Below, piece by piece: positions 53,774 through 62,691 of a stretch of DNA of 64,000 nucleotides; position 1 is the first letter of the stretch, and every line of letters begins with the position of its first letter. The notes under the pieces were generated by a model. The model was not told the origin of the DNA, searched no databases, and worked only from the letters and a program-made list of their open reading frames with translations. This DNA is from Sphingomonas natans (GTDB lineage: Bacteria > Pseudomonadota > Alphaproteobacteria > Sphingomonadales > Sphingomonadaceae), in NCBI RefSeq assembly GCF_030546695.1, contig NZ_JAUOTP010000005.1:186001-250000 (forward strand), in the 5' to 3' direction. A program made the position numbers and the translations under genes.

Positions 53774-55111
53774 ATGAGGGATCGATCCTCGACCGAAGAA
53801 TCGGCAATATCTGTTGGCCGGTCGACGATGGCTCGAAGGGCTGCCATCGGCAGTGCAGTCGGCTCCGCGCTCGAATGGCTAGATTTTACGGCTTACGGCG
53901 CTGTTTCAGCGACGGTTCTACCTAGGCTGTTTTTCCCGACCTTGGACGCAAATACTGCCATCCTCGCCTCGTTCGCGACCTTCGGTGTCGGCTTTTGCGC
54001 AAGACCGGCGGGAGGGATCGTATTCGGCCTGCTCGGTGATCGGGTCGGCCGAAAGAACGTACTGCTTGTCACCTTCGCCCTGATGGGCGTCTCTTCGATG
54101 CTTATCGGGTTGATGCCCCCTTATTCTTCCATCGGCATCTGGGCCCCGGCTCTCATCGTCTTGCTGCGCTTCGTGCAAGGCTTTGCCCTCGGCGGCGAAT
54201 CCACGGGCGCCCAGTTGTTCGCAATGGAACATGCCCCTGCAGGCCGGCGCGGTCTCTACGGATCGTTCGTCAATATGGCCGCCCCGGCAAGCCAGGTCCT
54301 GGCCAACGGTATGCTCGTCGCAATCTCTTCGGTGCTGGATGATCGGGCGTTCCTGCAGTTCGGTTGGCGCATCCCGTTTTTGATGAGCGTCCTCCTGATC
54401 CTCCTCGGCCTGTACCTGCGCAGCCGCGTTTCCGAAACGCCGGCATTCGAAGCACTGAAGGCTCGTCAGGTTGAAGTTGCCGGCTCGGCCGTAGGCAAAC
54501 CCAAGGTCCGCGTGCGGGATCATTGGCGCACGATCCTTCGCCTGCTGATATTCTGGGGAGGCCCCGCCTCCTGCTATTATGTCGTCACCGTTTTCTCCAT
54601 CACATTCATCGTGAAGCACGGCCTATTGTCGACTCGAGCGACTTTCCTTTGTTTGATGTCAGCAAGCGTCGTAGCCGTCGGGACAACTATACTGGGTGGA
54701 GCGGCGACGGACCGCTTCGGACGCAAGCCCCCTCTGATCGTCGCATCGATCGTAATGCTGGTGACAAGCTGTCTGTACTTCAGGTTGCTGGAGACCGGCA
54801 GCGTCGTGCTTACTATCGTCGCGATGAGCTTGTTCGCCGGCAGCATTCAGGCGCAAAGCGGCATTTTGCCGTCGTTCTTCTCGGAACAGTTCCCGACGTC
54901 GGCGCGCTACGCAGGCTCCGCATTGGCCTATACGGGCGCGAACCTCCTGTTTGCTAGCCCGACACCGTTCGTCGCCGCATGGGTCACGCAACGGTCCGAA
55001 GGAAGCACGGCAGGCGTGACGGCCATATGCGTCGGGTTGGTTTCAGCCTCGCTCCTGGCATTAATGATCAGCCCGGAGACGCGCTTTGTGGATGTAGACG
55101 CCCCGGAGTGA
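53774..55111 (+). CDS. MFS transporter, metabolite:H+ symporter (MHS) type
   Basis: A 445-residue major facilitator. The features fit the MHS subfamily (shikimate, alpha-ketoglutarate and aromatic acid permeases): GSALEWLDFTAYGAVSATVL in helix 1, RPAGGIVFGLLGDRVGRKNV, LLRFVQGFALGGESTGAQLF, and a C-half GGAATDRFGRKPPLIVASIV. It is divergent from the SnoaL-like genes with 180 bases between starts. It probably imports an organic acid released by the exported hydrolases and esterases. A weak hairpin followed by TATTTTT at 55126-55160 could be a terminator. Confidence 0.9.
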   Translation: MRDRSSTEESAISVGRSTMARRAAIGSAVGSALEWLDFTAYGAVSATVLPRLFFPTLDANTAILASFATFGVGFCARPAGGIVFGLLGDRVGRKNVLLVTFALMGVSSMLIGLMPPYSSIGIWAPALIVLLRFVQGFALGGESTGAQLFAMEHAPAGRRGLYGSFVNMAAPASQVLANGMLVAISSVLDDRAFLQFGWRIPFLMSVLLILLGLYLRSRVSETPAFEALKARQVEVAGSAVGKPKVRVRDHWRTILRLLIFWGGPASCYYVVTVFSITFIVKHGLLSTRATFLCLMSASVVAVGTTILGGAATDRFGRKPPLIVASIVMLVTSCLYFRLLETGSVVLTIVAMSLFAGSIQAQSGILPSFFSEQFPTSARYAGSALAYTGANLLFASPTPFVAAWVTQRSEGSTAGVTAICVGLVSASLLALMISPETRFVDVDAPE

Positions 55112-55641
55112 CCCCTTGAACTAAATATGCTCAACGATGAAGGCGTTTGCTGAGTATTTTTGCTGCTGCCCCAAGGTTTGTTCGTCTAAGGCATTGCACA
55201 TTGTGCAATACGCCTTGACCGTCGCTCCTTCATGTGAAAACATGCTGCGATCGCACAAGCGTTCATAAGTAACGACGACTGGAGAGGGGCGTTCGCGACT
55301 CCACAAACCATCTGCTTATGCAGGCTTGCTGTTGGCGTTCTGGCGCCTTTCTGCATTTCGTTTGCCTAAGAGTTTGTATTGTCGAGGCCCGCGAATGCCT
55401 GCGACTGGCCAAGCTAATATGATTCCGACAATGCTCGACAATGTCCATTGCGCAGGAGCGTGTGCGAACGCCCGGTTGAGCAGCTTCGAGTCCGCGACGA
55501 AACTAGCGCTGCCCTATCGCAGCGACAAATATTGATAGTTCCGAACCTAGTCCGAGCGACCATTAATAATTTCCGCGAGCTGATTGCCGCCGAATGACAA
55601 TCCTTCGCCGCGCGCCACTAAATCAACAATAGGAGAGCGAG
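55112..55641. other. Gap between MHS transporter and beta-helix protein gene
   Basis: 530 bases of comparatively AT-rich DNA. CTCA at 55130 and TGAG at 55151, with ACG/CGT inside, form a weak hairpin before TATTTTT. Short frames are not convincing. The ribosome-binding site of the next gene (AGGAGAG) lies at about 55629-55635. Confidence 0.4.
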
Positions 55642-56829
55642 ATGAACCGCAGAGATTTCATGACAGTGGCATCCGTGGGCGTCGGCGTCGCGACGTTGCC
55701 GGCATTGAGAGCGGAGGCCCAAGGTGTTCAGACATGGCCCAACTTGACGACCCTTTATCTCGACCCGGAAAGTGGCAACGATAGTTATTCCGGAGCGAAG
55801 ACCTCGCCGCTGCGATCGTTGGCCGAAGCGGCGAGGCGCGTGAATATGATCACCGCCCCGGGACCCGTGACGATAATACTCAAGGAGGGAGTTTACGCGA
55901 TCGAGGAAACGGCGCGGCTTCATCCCGAAGGACGCCTGTTTTCCAAGACCGATCGATTGACGATCCGAGCTGAGATCCTCCCGGATGATCCGCAGTGGGA
56001 TATGGGCCGTATGCCGACATTGATTCACACGCTTCCGTTGAAAAAAGTGTGGGACGGCCGATTCGACGGTGCCGGCGGGACTGTCGACGGGATCCTTGTT
56101 GAGATGAGCCATGTCTCTGTCATGGGTTTGCGGTTTCTAGGGCTGCCCGTCGTCGAGACACCGAGAGCTAAGCTATTGCAACGCGTCTACGGCATCAGTC
56201 GGTTCGGCAAGAACCACGAAGATCTCGAGATCGGGCATTGCGTCTTTGCAGGCGACATTGTCACCAGTCCCTTTCACGTATGCATAATCGCTCGCGGCAA
56301 TGAAGTTAATGTGCACCATTGTATCTTCCACGGCGTCAAAATCACGGTGGTGTATTGGCAACCCGAGACCACGGGCCATTCCATGACGAATTGCGTGGTT
56401 AACGGTGCCTATGGCAGCGGGGTTTGGACCTCGTCGATCGACGATCGATATGTCTTCCATAACAACGTTATCGCGAATTCGAACTATGTGTGGACATGGC
56501 AGAACGCGCGTACCGCGACGGGAGACGTCACGCGCGTTCCAACAGGCGCCGGCGCTGCGCCGCCGCCCGCGGCGACCCCGGAAGTCGTGACCAGCCGTTA
56601 CAAGGTCGCTAGCAGCTATTTCGCCGCGAACCGGCATATGGCCGGGTCCGGAACGGGCGCTCGATTGGGTTATATCGACCTTGATCCGGCTTTTCTGCAA
56701 ATGGAAAATACAAAGGTCACGAATATGCCGATTGAATTTGAAACAGATCAGTCAAAACGCGACTACCTGGCACCGGTCGCAGGGTCAGATGCCGCCAAAG
56801 TCGGCGCGGGTTTGTTCGCGCGTCCTTGA
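55642..56829 (+). CDS. Exported right-handed beta-helix protein with Tat leader
   Basis: A 395-residue protein. MNRRDFMTVASVGVGVATLP is a twin-arginine leader (N-R-R-D-F-M). After it, TLYLDPESGNDSYSGAKTSP followed by LRSLAEAARRV matches the DUF1565-like opening of parallel beta-helix proteins that act on carbohydrates. The middle has repeated turns (LEIGHCVFAGD, VNVHHCIFHG, MTNCVVNGAYGSG, YVFHNNVIANS) as in pectate-lyase or sulfatase-associated helices. The catalytic type is not clear. It ends in SDAAKVGAGLFARP. It may be a polysaccharide lyase or a glycan-binding protein. Confidence 0.72.
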   Translation: MNRRDFMTVASVGVGVATLPALRAEAQGVQTWPNLTTLYLDPESGNDSYSGAKTSPLRSLAEAARRVNMITAPGPVTIILKEGVYAIEETARLHPEGRLFSKTDRLTIRAEILPDDPQWDMGRMPTLIHTLPLKKVWDGRFDGAGGTVDGILVEMSHVSVMGLRFLGLPVVETPRAKLLQRVYGISRFGKNHEDLEIGHCVFAGDIVTSPFHVCIIARGNEVNVHHCIFHGVKITVVYWQPETTGHSMTNCVVNGAYGSGVWTSSIDDRYVFHNNVIANSNYVWTWQNARTATGDVTRVPTGAGAAPPPAATPEVVTSRYKVASSYFAANRHMAGSGTGARLGYIDLDPAFLQMENTKVTNMPIEFETDQSKRDYLAPVAGSDAAKVGAGLFARP

Positions 56830-57188
56830 GGCATTTAGGAGGATGGTGCTCGATTAGACGGCCATCCTTCCACAGTCCCGTTGGCATGAAGGAGTTGGCG
56901 TTCTTTCTAAAGGCGACAACACAAAATCGGCAGCAGGTGAGAGCCGCGCACTCCATCGATGCGGACGTCATGTCGGGCACGGGCAGTGCGGGCGATCGCC
57001 ACCACTGCCTGCTGGGATCGCGGCGTCATGAGAGGCTCCGGATCGCCGCTTCGACGGTGCGCGACGACCCTGCGCCATTTTACATATGAACTTGTGGTTT
57101 CAGGAGTTGCCCGCCGATCGGTTGGCGGTTATAGGCACCGCCCGGCAGATGCCCGAAAATCCCGCATTTGATCCGGAGATCGTTTATC
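56830..57188. other. Gap before SDR gene
   Basis: 359 bases. From 57086 a frame reads MNLWFQELPADRLAVIGTAR and PENPAFDPEIVYHA before running into the SDR gene in another frame. It is protein-like and may be the end of a lost gene, but I cannot name it. GGAGA at 57175-57179 is the SDR ribosome-binding site. Confidence 0.35.
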
Positions 57189-57953
57189 ATGCGTCTGGAC
57201 GGGAAAGTCTGCGTTATTGCAGGGGCCGGATCTCCCCGTGGCATTGGCTATGCAACGGCTAAGCTGTTCAGCCAGCATGGCGCGATCGTCGTGTTGACCG
57301 ATATCGTCATGACAGACGGCCTCGTCGACGGCCTGCGAGAGGAGATCGGCGATCCTGCCGCCCCCGCTCCCGTGGGCATTCGCTGCGACATCACCGATTA
57401 TGTCCAGTGCGAGGCGATGATGGATGATGTCGTCGCGCGGTTCGGCCGGTTCGATTGCCTGATCAACAGCGCCGGCATCGTAGACGGACGGCCTTTTCTG
57501 GAAATCGACGATGCCATGTTCGATCGCATGTCGACGGTGAATCTCAAGGGATCATTCAATCTCTGCAAGGCCGCTTTGCGCGTGTTCAACGCAAACCGCA
57601 GCGGCGTCATCGTCAATATTTCTTCAGCCGCCGCGCAGCGCGGCGGCGGCCTGGTCGGCGCCGCGCATTATGCGGCCTCGAAGGGAGGCGTCATCAGCCT
57701 GACGCGCGCGATCGCCAGGGAGTTCGGCCCCCGGGGCATCCGGGCCAACGTGATTTGCCCGGCCATGATCGAGACCGACATGCTCAACGGCGTGAACGAA
57801 GAACAGCAGAAGAGCATTGTCGAGGCCATACCGCTGCGGCGCTTGGGCACGCCGGAGGAACTGGCCGGTACCTGCCTGTTCCTGGCGTCCGATTTTTCAG
57901 GGTTCATCACCGGCGCCACGATCGACGTGAACGGCGGGACGCATATTCACTGA
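57189..57953 (+). CDS. Short-chain dehydrogenase/reductase (FabG-like)
   Basis: A 254-residue classical SDR. The NAD(P) motif is AGAGSPRGIGYATAKLF, the adenine-pocket Asp is in RCDITD, and the catalytic set is Ser in VNISSAAA with Tyr and Lys in HYAASKGG. NSAG is in the right place and the C-terminus ends VNGGTHIH. Such enzymes oxidise secondary alcohols or reduce keto groups. GGAGA precedes ATG 57189 by nine bases. It is convergent with the VOC gene, with a hairpin between them. Confidence 0.9.
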   Translation: MRLDGKVCVIAGAGSPRGIGYATAKLFSQHGAIVVLTDIVMTDGLVDGLREEIGDPAAPAPVGIRCDITDYVQCEAMMDDVVARFGRFDCLINSAGIVDGRPFLEIDDAMFDRMSTVNLKGSFNLCKAALRVFNANRSGVIVNISSAAAQRGGGLVGAAHYAASKGGVISLTRAIAREFGPRGIRANVICPAMIETDMLNGVNEEQQKSIVEAIPLRRLGTPEELAGTCLFLASDFSGFITGATIDVNGGTHIH

Positions 57954-58045
57954 GGGGGCCGGCCATCCGGTGGTGGCGCGCGCAATGCTCGCTGCAGTGA
58001 CGACGCATGTGTCACCATCGAACGCGTGTCCCGGAAAGTATCCCA

Positions 58046-58076
58046 GGGAGAGCGAGCCACGCGGCCCGCTCTTCCC
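58046..58076. terminator. Hairpin between convergent SDR and VOC genes
   Basis: GGGAGAGCGAGCC and GGCCCGCTCTTCCC pair with one bulge and one G-T/A position around the loop ACGC. It lies 93 bases after the SDR stop and 9 bases after the VOC stop on the opposite strand. There is no long U-tract, so it may be a weak bidirectional terminator. Confidence 0.4.
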
Positions 58077-58084
58077 GGTGAGGA

Positions 58085-58507
58085 TCAGAACATGCCGGGC
58101 TGATGCACCTCGATCACATGACCGTCCGGATCCTGCAGAAAGACCTGATACCAGCCGGGGATCGCCCAGCAGCCGTAATCGGAATAGCGAATGCCCAGCT
58201 CGTCGCAGCGACGCATGAAGCCTTTTATGTCGTCGGTGCGGAAGCAAAAATGGCCATGGCCCATCGGATTGACGGCCTGCTTCATCTTGAAGCCAGTATC
58301 CAGATCACGCTCGGCCCAGTGAAACTCGATATCGCCGTCGGTCAGAAAGTCGACCTTGCCGGTATAGGCGCGATCTTCGCGCTGCCGGCTGATCACGGTG
58401 TGCTCGTCATCGGTAATGGCGCCGAGTTCAAAGAGCGATTTATAGAAGTTCGTCAGTCTAGGGAGATTGTCCGAGCATAAATTCATGTGGTGGAACTTGA
58501 ACTTCAT
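58085..58507 (-). CDS. VOC (glyoxalase/extradiol-dioxygenase fold) family protein
   Basis: A 140-residue single-domain VOC protein from ATG 58507, preceded by AAGGAGG. It has FKFHHMNLCSDNLPRLTNFY at the N-terminus (metal His in HHMN), MGHGHFCFRTDDI in the middle, and FLQDPDGHVIEVHQPG, where Glu and His are the usual second-half metal ligands. Possible activities are lyase, isomerase or methylmalonyl-CoA-epimerase type. It is not an obvious ring-cleavage dioxygenase because of its size. Confidence 0.85.
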   Translation of the reverse strand: MKFKFHHMNLCSDNLPRLTNFYKSLFELGAITDDEHTVISRQREDRAYTGKVDFLTDGDIEFHWAERDLDTGFKMKQAVNPMGHGHFCFRTDDIKGFMRRCDELGIRYSDYGCWAIPGWYQVFLQDPDGHVIEVHQPGMF

Positions 58508-58633
58508 ATCGTCCTCCTTCGAAATGTCCGATTTGCTCGCATCAGTACGAGGTCCGCCATAGCCCGCACGGCCGCCACACGCAACTTTCTGAAAGTAACA
58601 ATTCACATGTAAAATACGCGGACGTGATGATTT

Positions 58634-58737
58634 TCACGCGGGAGCGGGCATAAAGTCCTCGTCGGCCTGTTTGGCGCAGCCGTAGAAGAGATCCTCGATC
58701 GCGGCGCGATCAAGCTCGGGATAGCGCGCTTGCAGAG
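58634..58737 (-). pseudogene. N-terminal fragment of a thiolase (beta-ketoadipyl-CoA thiolase-like)
   Basis: On the minus strand the frame reads ARYPELDRAAIEDLFYGCAK and QADED, ending at TGA 58634-58636. The I-D/E-D-x-x-Y-G-C-x-x-Q-x-x-E-D signature is characteristic of the N-terminal part of 3-oxoadipyl-CoA thiolases (PcaF/PaaJ type). The rest of the approximately 400-residue enzyme is absent. It lies just downstream of the 3-hydroxyacyl-CoA dehydrogenase on the same strand, so the operon probably once ended in a thiolase. Confidence 0.55.
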
Positions 58738-58781
58738 AAAATCGTCCATGTCTCGCCGGCCCGATCGCGCGCTTCGGGGGC

Positions 58782-60341
58782 TCAGCCCTCGGCCAGCAGC
58801 GAAAGCCCCAGTTGGGCCCGCCGCCGCAGCCAGGCGCTCGGCCGATAGCGAGGATCCCCCGAAAGCGCGTTGAGCCGCTCCAATAGTCTGAGGATCGTCG
58901 CCGGACCGAGACTGTCGCCCCAGCTCAGCGGCCCCATCGGGTAGCCGAGACCGATCCGCACGGCATCGTCGATGTCGGCCGGGCTCGCGATCCGCTGCTG
59001 CGCGATGTCCGACGCGAGATTGACGACCATCGCCACGACGCGCTGCGCGACGAAGCCCATGCTGTCGCGGATGAGCGTGGCGCCCGCGGCGTCGCCGGAG
59101 AAGAGGGTCAGCGCCGCCGCGGCAAAAGCTGGGTCCGTCGCGGGTGTCGTCATCAGCGTGCGGTGGCGATCGCTCGCTGTGAGCAGATCGATCGCCACGA
59201 CACGCCGCGCGTCGAGCCTCGCGCCGTACGCAACCGTCGTCGCATCGTCGCCCAGCGGCGCGACGAGGATCAGCGACCCTTCCGAACTCGCAGCGCCCTC
59301 ATCGATCCGCCCGCCCAGCGTTTTCACCAGCCGGATCAACGCAGCCGTATCGAAATGCGCGCTACGACCGATCCACACTGGCGGAATTGGCATGGGCGGG
59401 AGCGCGTCCCGAGCCTTCGCCATTGGCGAACCCTGCCCGTAATTGTAAAAGCCCTGCCCTGTCTTGCGGCCCAGCTGGCTGGCGACGACACGCTGCTGGG
59501 CGAGATAGGACGGCCGATAGCGGGGATCGCCGTAGAATTGCTCAAAGATCGCCTCGGTTGCGGGGTGCGACACGTCCAGGCCGGTCAGGTCGAACAGTTC
59601 GAATGGCCCCATCCGGAAGCCGGCGCCCTCTCGCAGGATGCGGTCGATCGCCGCGAAATCGGCGACCCCCTCCTCCACGAGCCGCAACGCTTCGGTGCCG
59701 AAGGCGCGGCCGGCATGGTTGATGATGAAGCCGGGCGTATCCTTCGCAAGAACGCCTCGATGGCCGCAGCGCTCGGCAAGGGAGAGCAGCGCTGTCGTCA
59801 CTTCGGCCGAGGTGTGAAAGCCGGGAATGACCTCGATCACACGCATCAGCGGTACGGGATTGAAGAAGTGGAATCCTGCGAAGCGCTCAGGCTTGCGACA
59901 GGCGCGCGCGATCGCCGTCACCGACAGCGAGGAGGTGTTGGTAGCGAGCACGGCATCGGGGGCAACGATGTTTTCCAGATCGGCGATCAGCTGACGCTTC
60001 GCCGCGAGATCTTCCAGAATGGCTTCGATGACGAGGTCGCAATCGGCCAGATCGGCGATGTCCGTCGCGGGCACCAGCCGCGACAGCGCGTCATCGGCCA
60101 CGCCCTGTTCGATCTTCTGTTTGGCGACAAGCGTCGCGAAGGTCGCTCGCAGCCGCTCCTTGGCGTCCGTCGCTGCGCCATCGCGCGCATCGAACAAGCG
60201 AACCTTCAGGCCCGCGGTCGACGCGATCTGCGCGATCCCGACTCCCATAACGCCCGTCCCGACGATGCCGAGCGTTGCGATGGCGCGCGCCACCTCAGCG
60301 TGCCCGGAAGGGGTATGCGCGCATCGCGCCGCCGTGCCCAT
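58782..60341 (-). CDS. 3-hydroxyacyl-CoA dehydrogenase, two-domain (PaaH/PaaC-like)
   Basis: A 519-residue enzyme of the longer type found in phenylacetate-like pathways. The NAD domain begins LGIVGTGVMGVGIAQIA (24-40), with ATNTSSLSVT and the family block FHFFNPVPLMRVIEV. Two C-terminal helical domains follow, the second with GYPMGPLSWGDSLG. It oxidises (S)-3-hydroxyacyl-CoA to 3-oxoacyl-CoA. The upstream genes encode a CoA-transferase and a MaoC-like hydratase, and a thiolase fragment follows, which together outline a beta-oxidation module. ATG 60341 is 33 bases after the previous stop. Confidence 0.9.
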   Translation of the reverse strand: MGTAARCAHTPSGHAEVARAIATLGIVGTGVMGVGIAQIASTAGLKVRLFDARDGAATDAKERLRATFATLVAKQKIEQGVADDALSRLVPATDIADLADCDLVIEAILEDLAAKRQLIADLENIVAPDAVLATNTSSLSVTAIARACRKPERFAGFHFFNPVPLMRVIEVIPGFHTSAEVTTALLSLAERCGHRGVLAKDTPGFIINHAGRAFGTEALRLVEEGVADFAAIDRILREGAGFRMGPFELFDLTGLDVSHPATEAIFEQFYGDPRYRPSYLAQQRVVASQLGRKTGQGFYNYGQGSPMAKARDALPPMPIPPVWIGRSAHFDTAALIRLVKTLGGRIDEGAASSEGSLILVAPLGDDATTVAYGARLDARRVVAIDLLTASDRHRTLMTTPATDPAFAAAALTLFSGDAAGATLIRDSMGFVAQRVVAMVVNLASDIAQQRIASPADIDDAVRIGLGYPMGPLSWGDSLGPATILRLLERLNALSGDPRYRPSAWLRRRAQLGLSLLAEG

Positions 60342-60374
60342 CGAGAGACGCCCGCTGCCGCACAGCCAGCGCCG

Positions 60375-61574
60375 TCATACCGCCACCACCGCCTTGCCCT
60401 GGATGAGCTCGTCGATCTCACGCTCGCCATAGCCCAGATCGGCGAGGATCGCCTTTGTCTCCCACCCCTTAGGCTGCGCGAACGATTGCAGGTCGAGGGG
60501 CGCGCCGTCGACGCGGAACGCGGAGCGCATCGCGATCGTAGCTCCTTCCGTGGGGTGATCGTCAGGAACGAAGAAGCTGACCGCGTTGAGGTGCGGATCG
60601 TCGACGATCGTCTCCAGCGTGTGACAGGGCTTGCTGGCGATGTCCGCGCGCTGGAAGATGTCGAGCCACTCGGTCGTACTCTTGCTGGTCAGCGGCGCCC
60701 CGCGGATTGCAAACCAACTATCAACATTCATCGCGCGGGTCGCGACGCTGGCGAAGCGAGGATCGTCGAGCAGGTCGTCCCTGCCAACGGCACGCAGGAA
60801 TGCCTTCACCTGCTTGTCGGTGTTGATTGTGAAGGAGATCCAGCCGTCGGCCGTCTCCACCGGCTTGTTGTGCGGGCTCAGCAGGCGTCGGTCGCCGGGC
60901 GGCCCCACGGGCGGGACGAAGCTCTGCTGGGCGAGATGCTCCTGGAGCACGAAGGCGGCCATCGTCTCGAACATCGGCACCTCGATGGATGCGCCTTCGC
61001 CCGACGTCCGCTGCTGCAGGACGGCAGCGAGGATAGCCCCCGCCGTGATCTCCCCCACGACATGATCGCAGATCAGCATCGGCACATAGGCCGGCCGGCC
61101 GTCGCGCGCGAGCGTCAGACCGGTGATGCCGGATACGGCTTGCACAACGCTGTCATAGGTCGGATCGCCGGCATAGGGACCGTCCGTCCCGTAGCCTGAG
61201 ATGAGGCAATAGATCTTGCCGGGCCAGCGGGACCGGATGGAATCGGCGTCGAGCCCAAGCCTTGCGAGCGCCTGCGGGCGCATGTTGGCAACGATAACGT
61301 CGCTTCGTTCGACCAGCTTGTCGATCAGGCGCAGGCTGGCGGCATTCTTGAGATCGCAGCAGATGTTGCGCTTGCCGCGGTTGAGATGGAGGTAGGTGCC
61401 CGAATGTTCCCCAGTCGGCGAAATCCCCCCCAGGCCGCGCATAAGATCGCCCTCGGGGCTCTCAAGTTTTATGACTTCGGCGCCATATTGGGCAAGCCGC
61501 CCGGTGCAAACGGGTCCGACTACGACGCTGGTGAGATCAAGCACGCGCAATCCTGCCAATGGCCTGAATGTCAT
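60375..61574 (-). CDS. CaiB/BaiF family CoA-transferase (beta-oxidation module)
   Basis: A 399-residue family III CoA-transferase from ATG 61574, preceded by GGAGG nine bases upstream and overlapping the hydratase stop (ATGA). It has LAGLRVLDLTSVVVGPVCTG, YGAEVIKLESPEGD, the Asp segment DPTYDSVVQAVSG and TSGEGASIEVPMFET. It should activate a free acid to its CoA ester for the following dehydrogenase and hydratase steps. It is a separate lineage from the three at 11184-17195. Confidence 0.9.
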   Translation of the reverse strand: MTFRPLAGLRVLDLTSVVVGPVCTGRLAQYGAEVIKLESPEGDLMRGLGGISPTGEHSGTYLHLNRGKRNICCDLKNAASLRLIDKLVERSDVIVANMRPQALARLGLDADSIRSRWPGKIYCLISGYGTDGPYAGDPTYDSVVQAVSGITGLTLARDGRPAYVPMLICDHVVGEITAGAILAAVLQQRTSGEGASIEVPMFETMAAFVLQEHLAQQSFVPPVGPPGDRRLLSPHNKPVETADGWISFTINTDKQVKAFLRAVGRDDLLDDPRFASVATRAMNVDSWFAIRGAPLTSKSTTEWLDIFQRADIASKPCHTLETIVDDPHLNAVSFFVPDDHPTEGATIAMRSAFRVDGAPLDLQSFAQPKGWETKAILADLGYGEREIDELIQGKAVVAV

Positions 61575-62398
61575 GAAGCTATCACCTCCGCCGTCGCTGC
61601 TACCTGCCCCAGATCGTCGTGAGCGCGCATTTCCCACACGTCGCCGCTGCGGGAGGCGGCGAAGGTCATCACGCGGTCGCAGAACAGCGGGACCTTATTT
61701 GTCATCGTTAGGCTCTTGAGCGACAGGCCCAGCTTGAGGCGCGCAAACTCGGTCAGGAGCAGCGTCGTCAAACCTCCGTTCACCACAAGATCGGGGAAAC
61801 CCTCGACCTCGCGAGCATATGCCCGGTCGAGATGGATTTTGTGCGAATTGAACGCCAACGCTGAATATTGGAACAGCATGGTGGCATCGGGCACAAGCGT
61901 ATCGACATGCTCCGCAAGCACGGGCGTCGCCAAGCGCTCGACCGACTGGAAGCGACGCGTGCCGGCCAGCATGACGTAGCGCTGCTCCTCGCTCACCGCA
62001 GGCGATGTCTCACCCGCCCGGATGAGGTCGTGGCCGACAGTTACGACGGCGAGAGCTCTTTCCCCGTCGCCCTTCCTGACAATGTCCAGAAGTGTGCTTC
62101 GCCGCTCGACGATATCGCCGACGATCAGATCCTGATGATAGGAAACCGTCCGGCCGCCGAGCATCAGCCTGGGGAGACCGAGATCCGGCATGACGACGCC
62201 GAGCCCTGGAAAACCGTCCGTGCGCAGGTCCGAACGGCGAATGATCGCGGGCATCAACGGAAAATGCCATCCCCGCGGCAGAATTGAGCCGTGAGCGACC
62301 GTCGAGGGATCGATGTCCAGCATAGCAGCAATGCGCTTCACCAGCGAGTGGCCGAGCACTTCCTGACTGACCGTCGCAGGCGCAGCGGCTCCCGTCAT
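61571..62398 (-). CDS. MaoC-like hydratase (mesaconyl-/itaconyl-CoA hydratase type)
   Basis: A 275-residue double hot-dog protein. The N-half resembles the FAS1-like dehydratase domain, and the C-half has TMLFQYSALAFNSHKIHLDR and AYAREVEGFPDLVVNGGLTT, the hydratase 2 pattern with catalytic Asp/Ser replaced by Asn-Ser-His, as in HTD2 and mesaconyl-C4-CoA hydratases. It would hydrate an enoyl-CoA or dehydrate a hydroxyacyl-CoA. It is the first gene of the minus-strand unit and is divergent from the IclR gene at 62692. Confidence 0.85.
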   Translation of the reverse strand: MTGAAAPATVSQEVLGHSLVKRIAAMLDIDPSTVAHGSILPRGWHFPLMPAIIRRSDLRTDGFPGLGVVMPDLGLPRLMLGGRTVSYHQDLIVGDIVERRSTLLDIVRKGDGERALAVVTVGHDLIRAGETSPAVSEEQRYVMLAGTRRFQSVERLATPVLAEHVDTLVPDATMLFQYSALAFNSHKIHLDRAYAREVEGFPDLVVNGGLTTLLLTEFARLKLGLSLKSLTMTNKVPLFCDRVMTFAASRSGDVWEMRAHDDLGQVAATAEVIAS

Positions 62399-62691
62399 GA
62401 CCCTAGCTCGCTTGCACGCCGGATCATGGGAGGCGGGCGCCCATCGGACAGGCGGGACGTGGGGTGCAAATCATTGCCGATCCTCACGGCGCCCTCTTTT
62501 ATCTGCGAATTACGCATTTCATAGACACTCACAACGCGCATTGCCAATGTCTTTCGAACCGCGGCCGTCCAGACTTGCGAATGCGCATGATCCGGTTGGT
62601 TTCATGCGCGCCGCTTGTGCCATTCTCAGTTTTGCATATAAAACGAAGACAGCGCAAAATGGCAAAATGTTCGCGTGTGCAAGACGACGGG

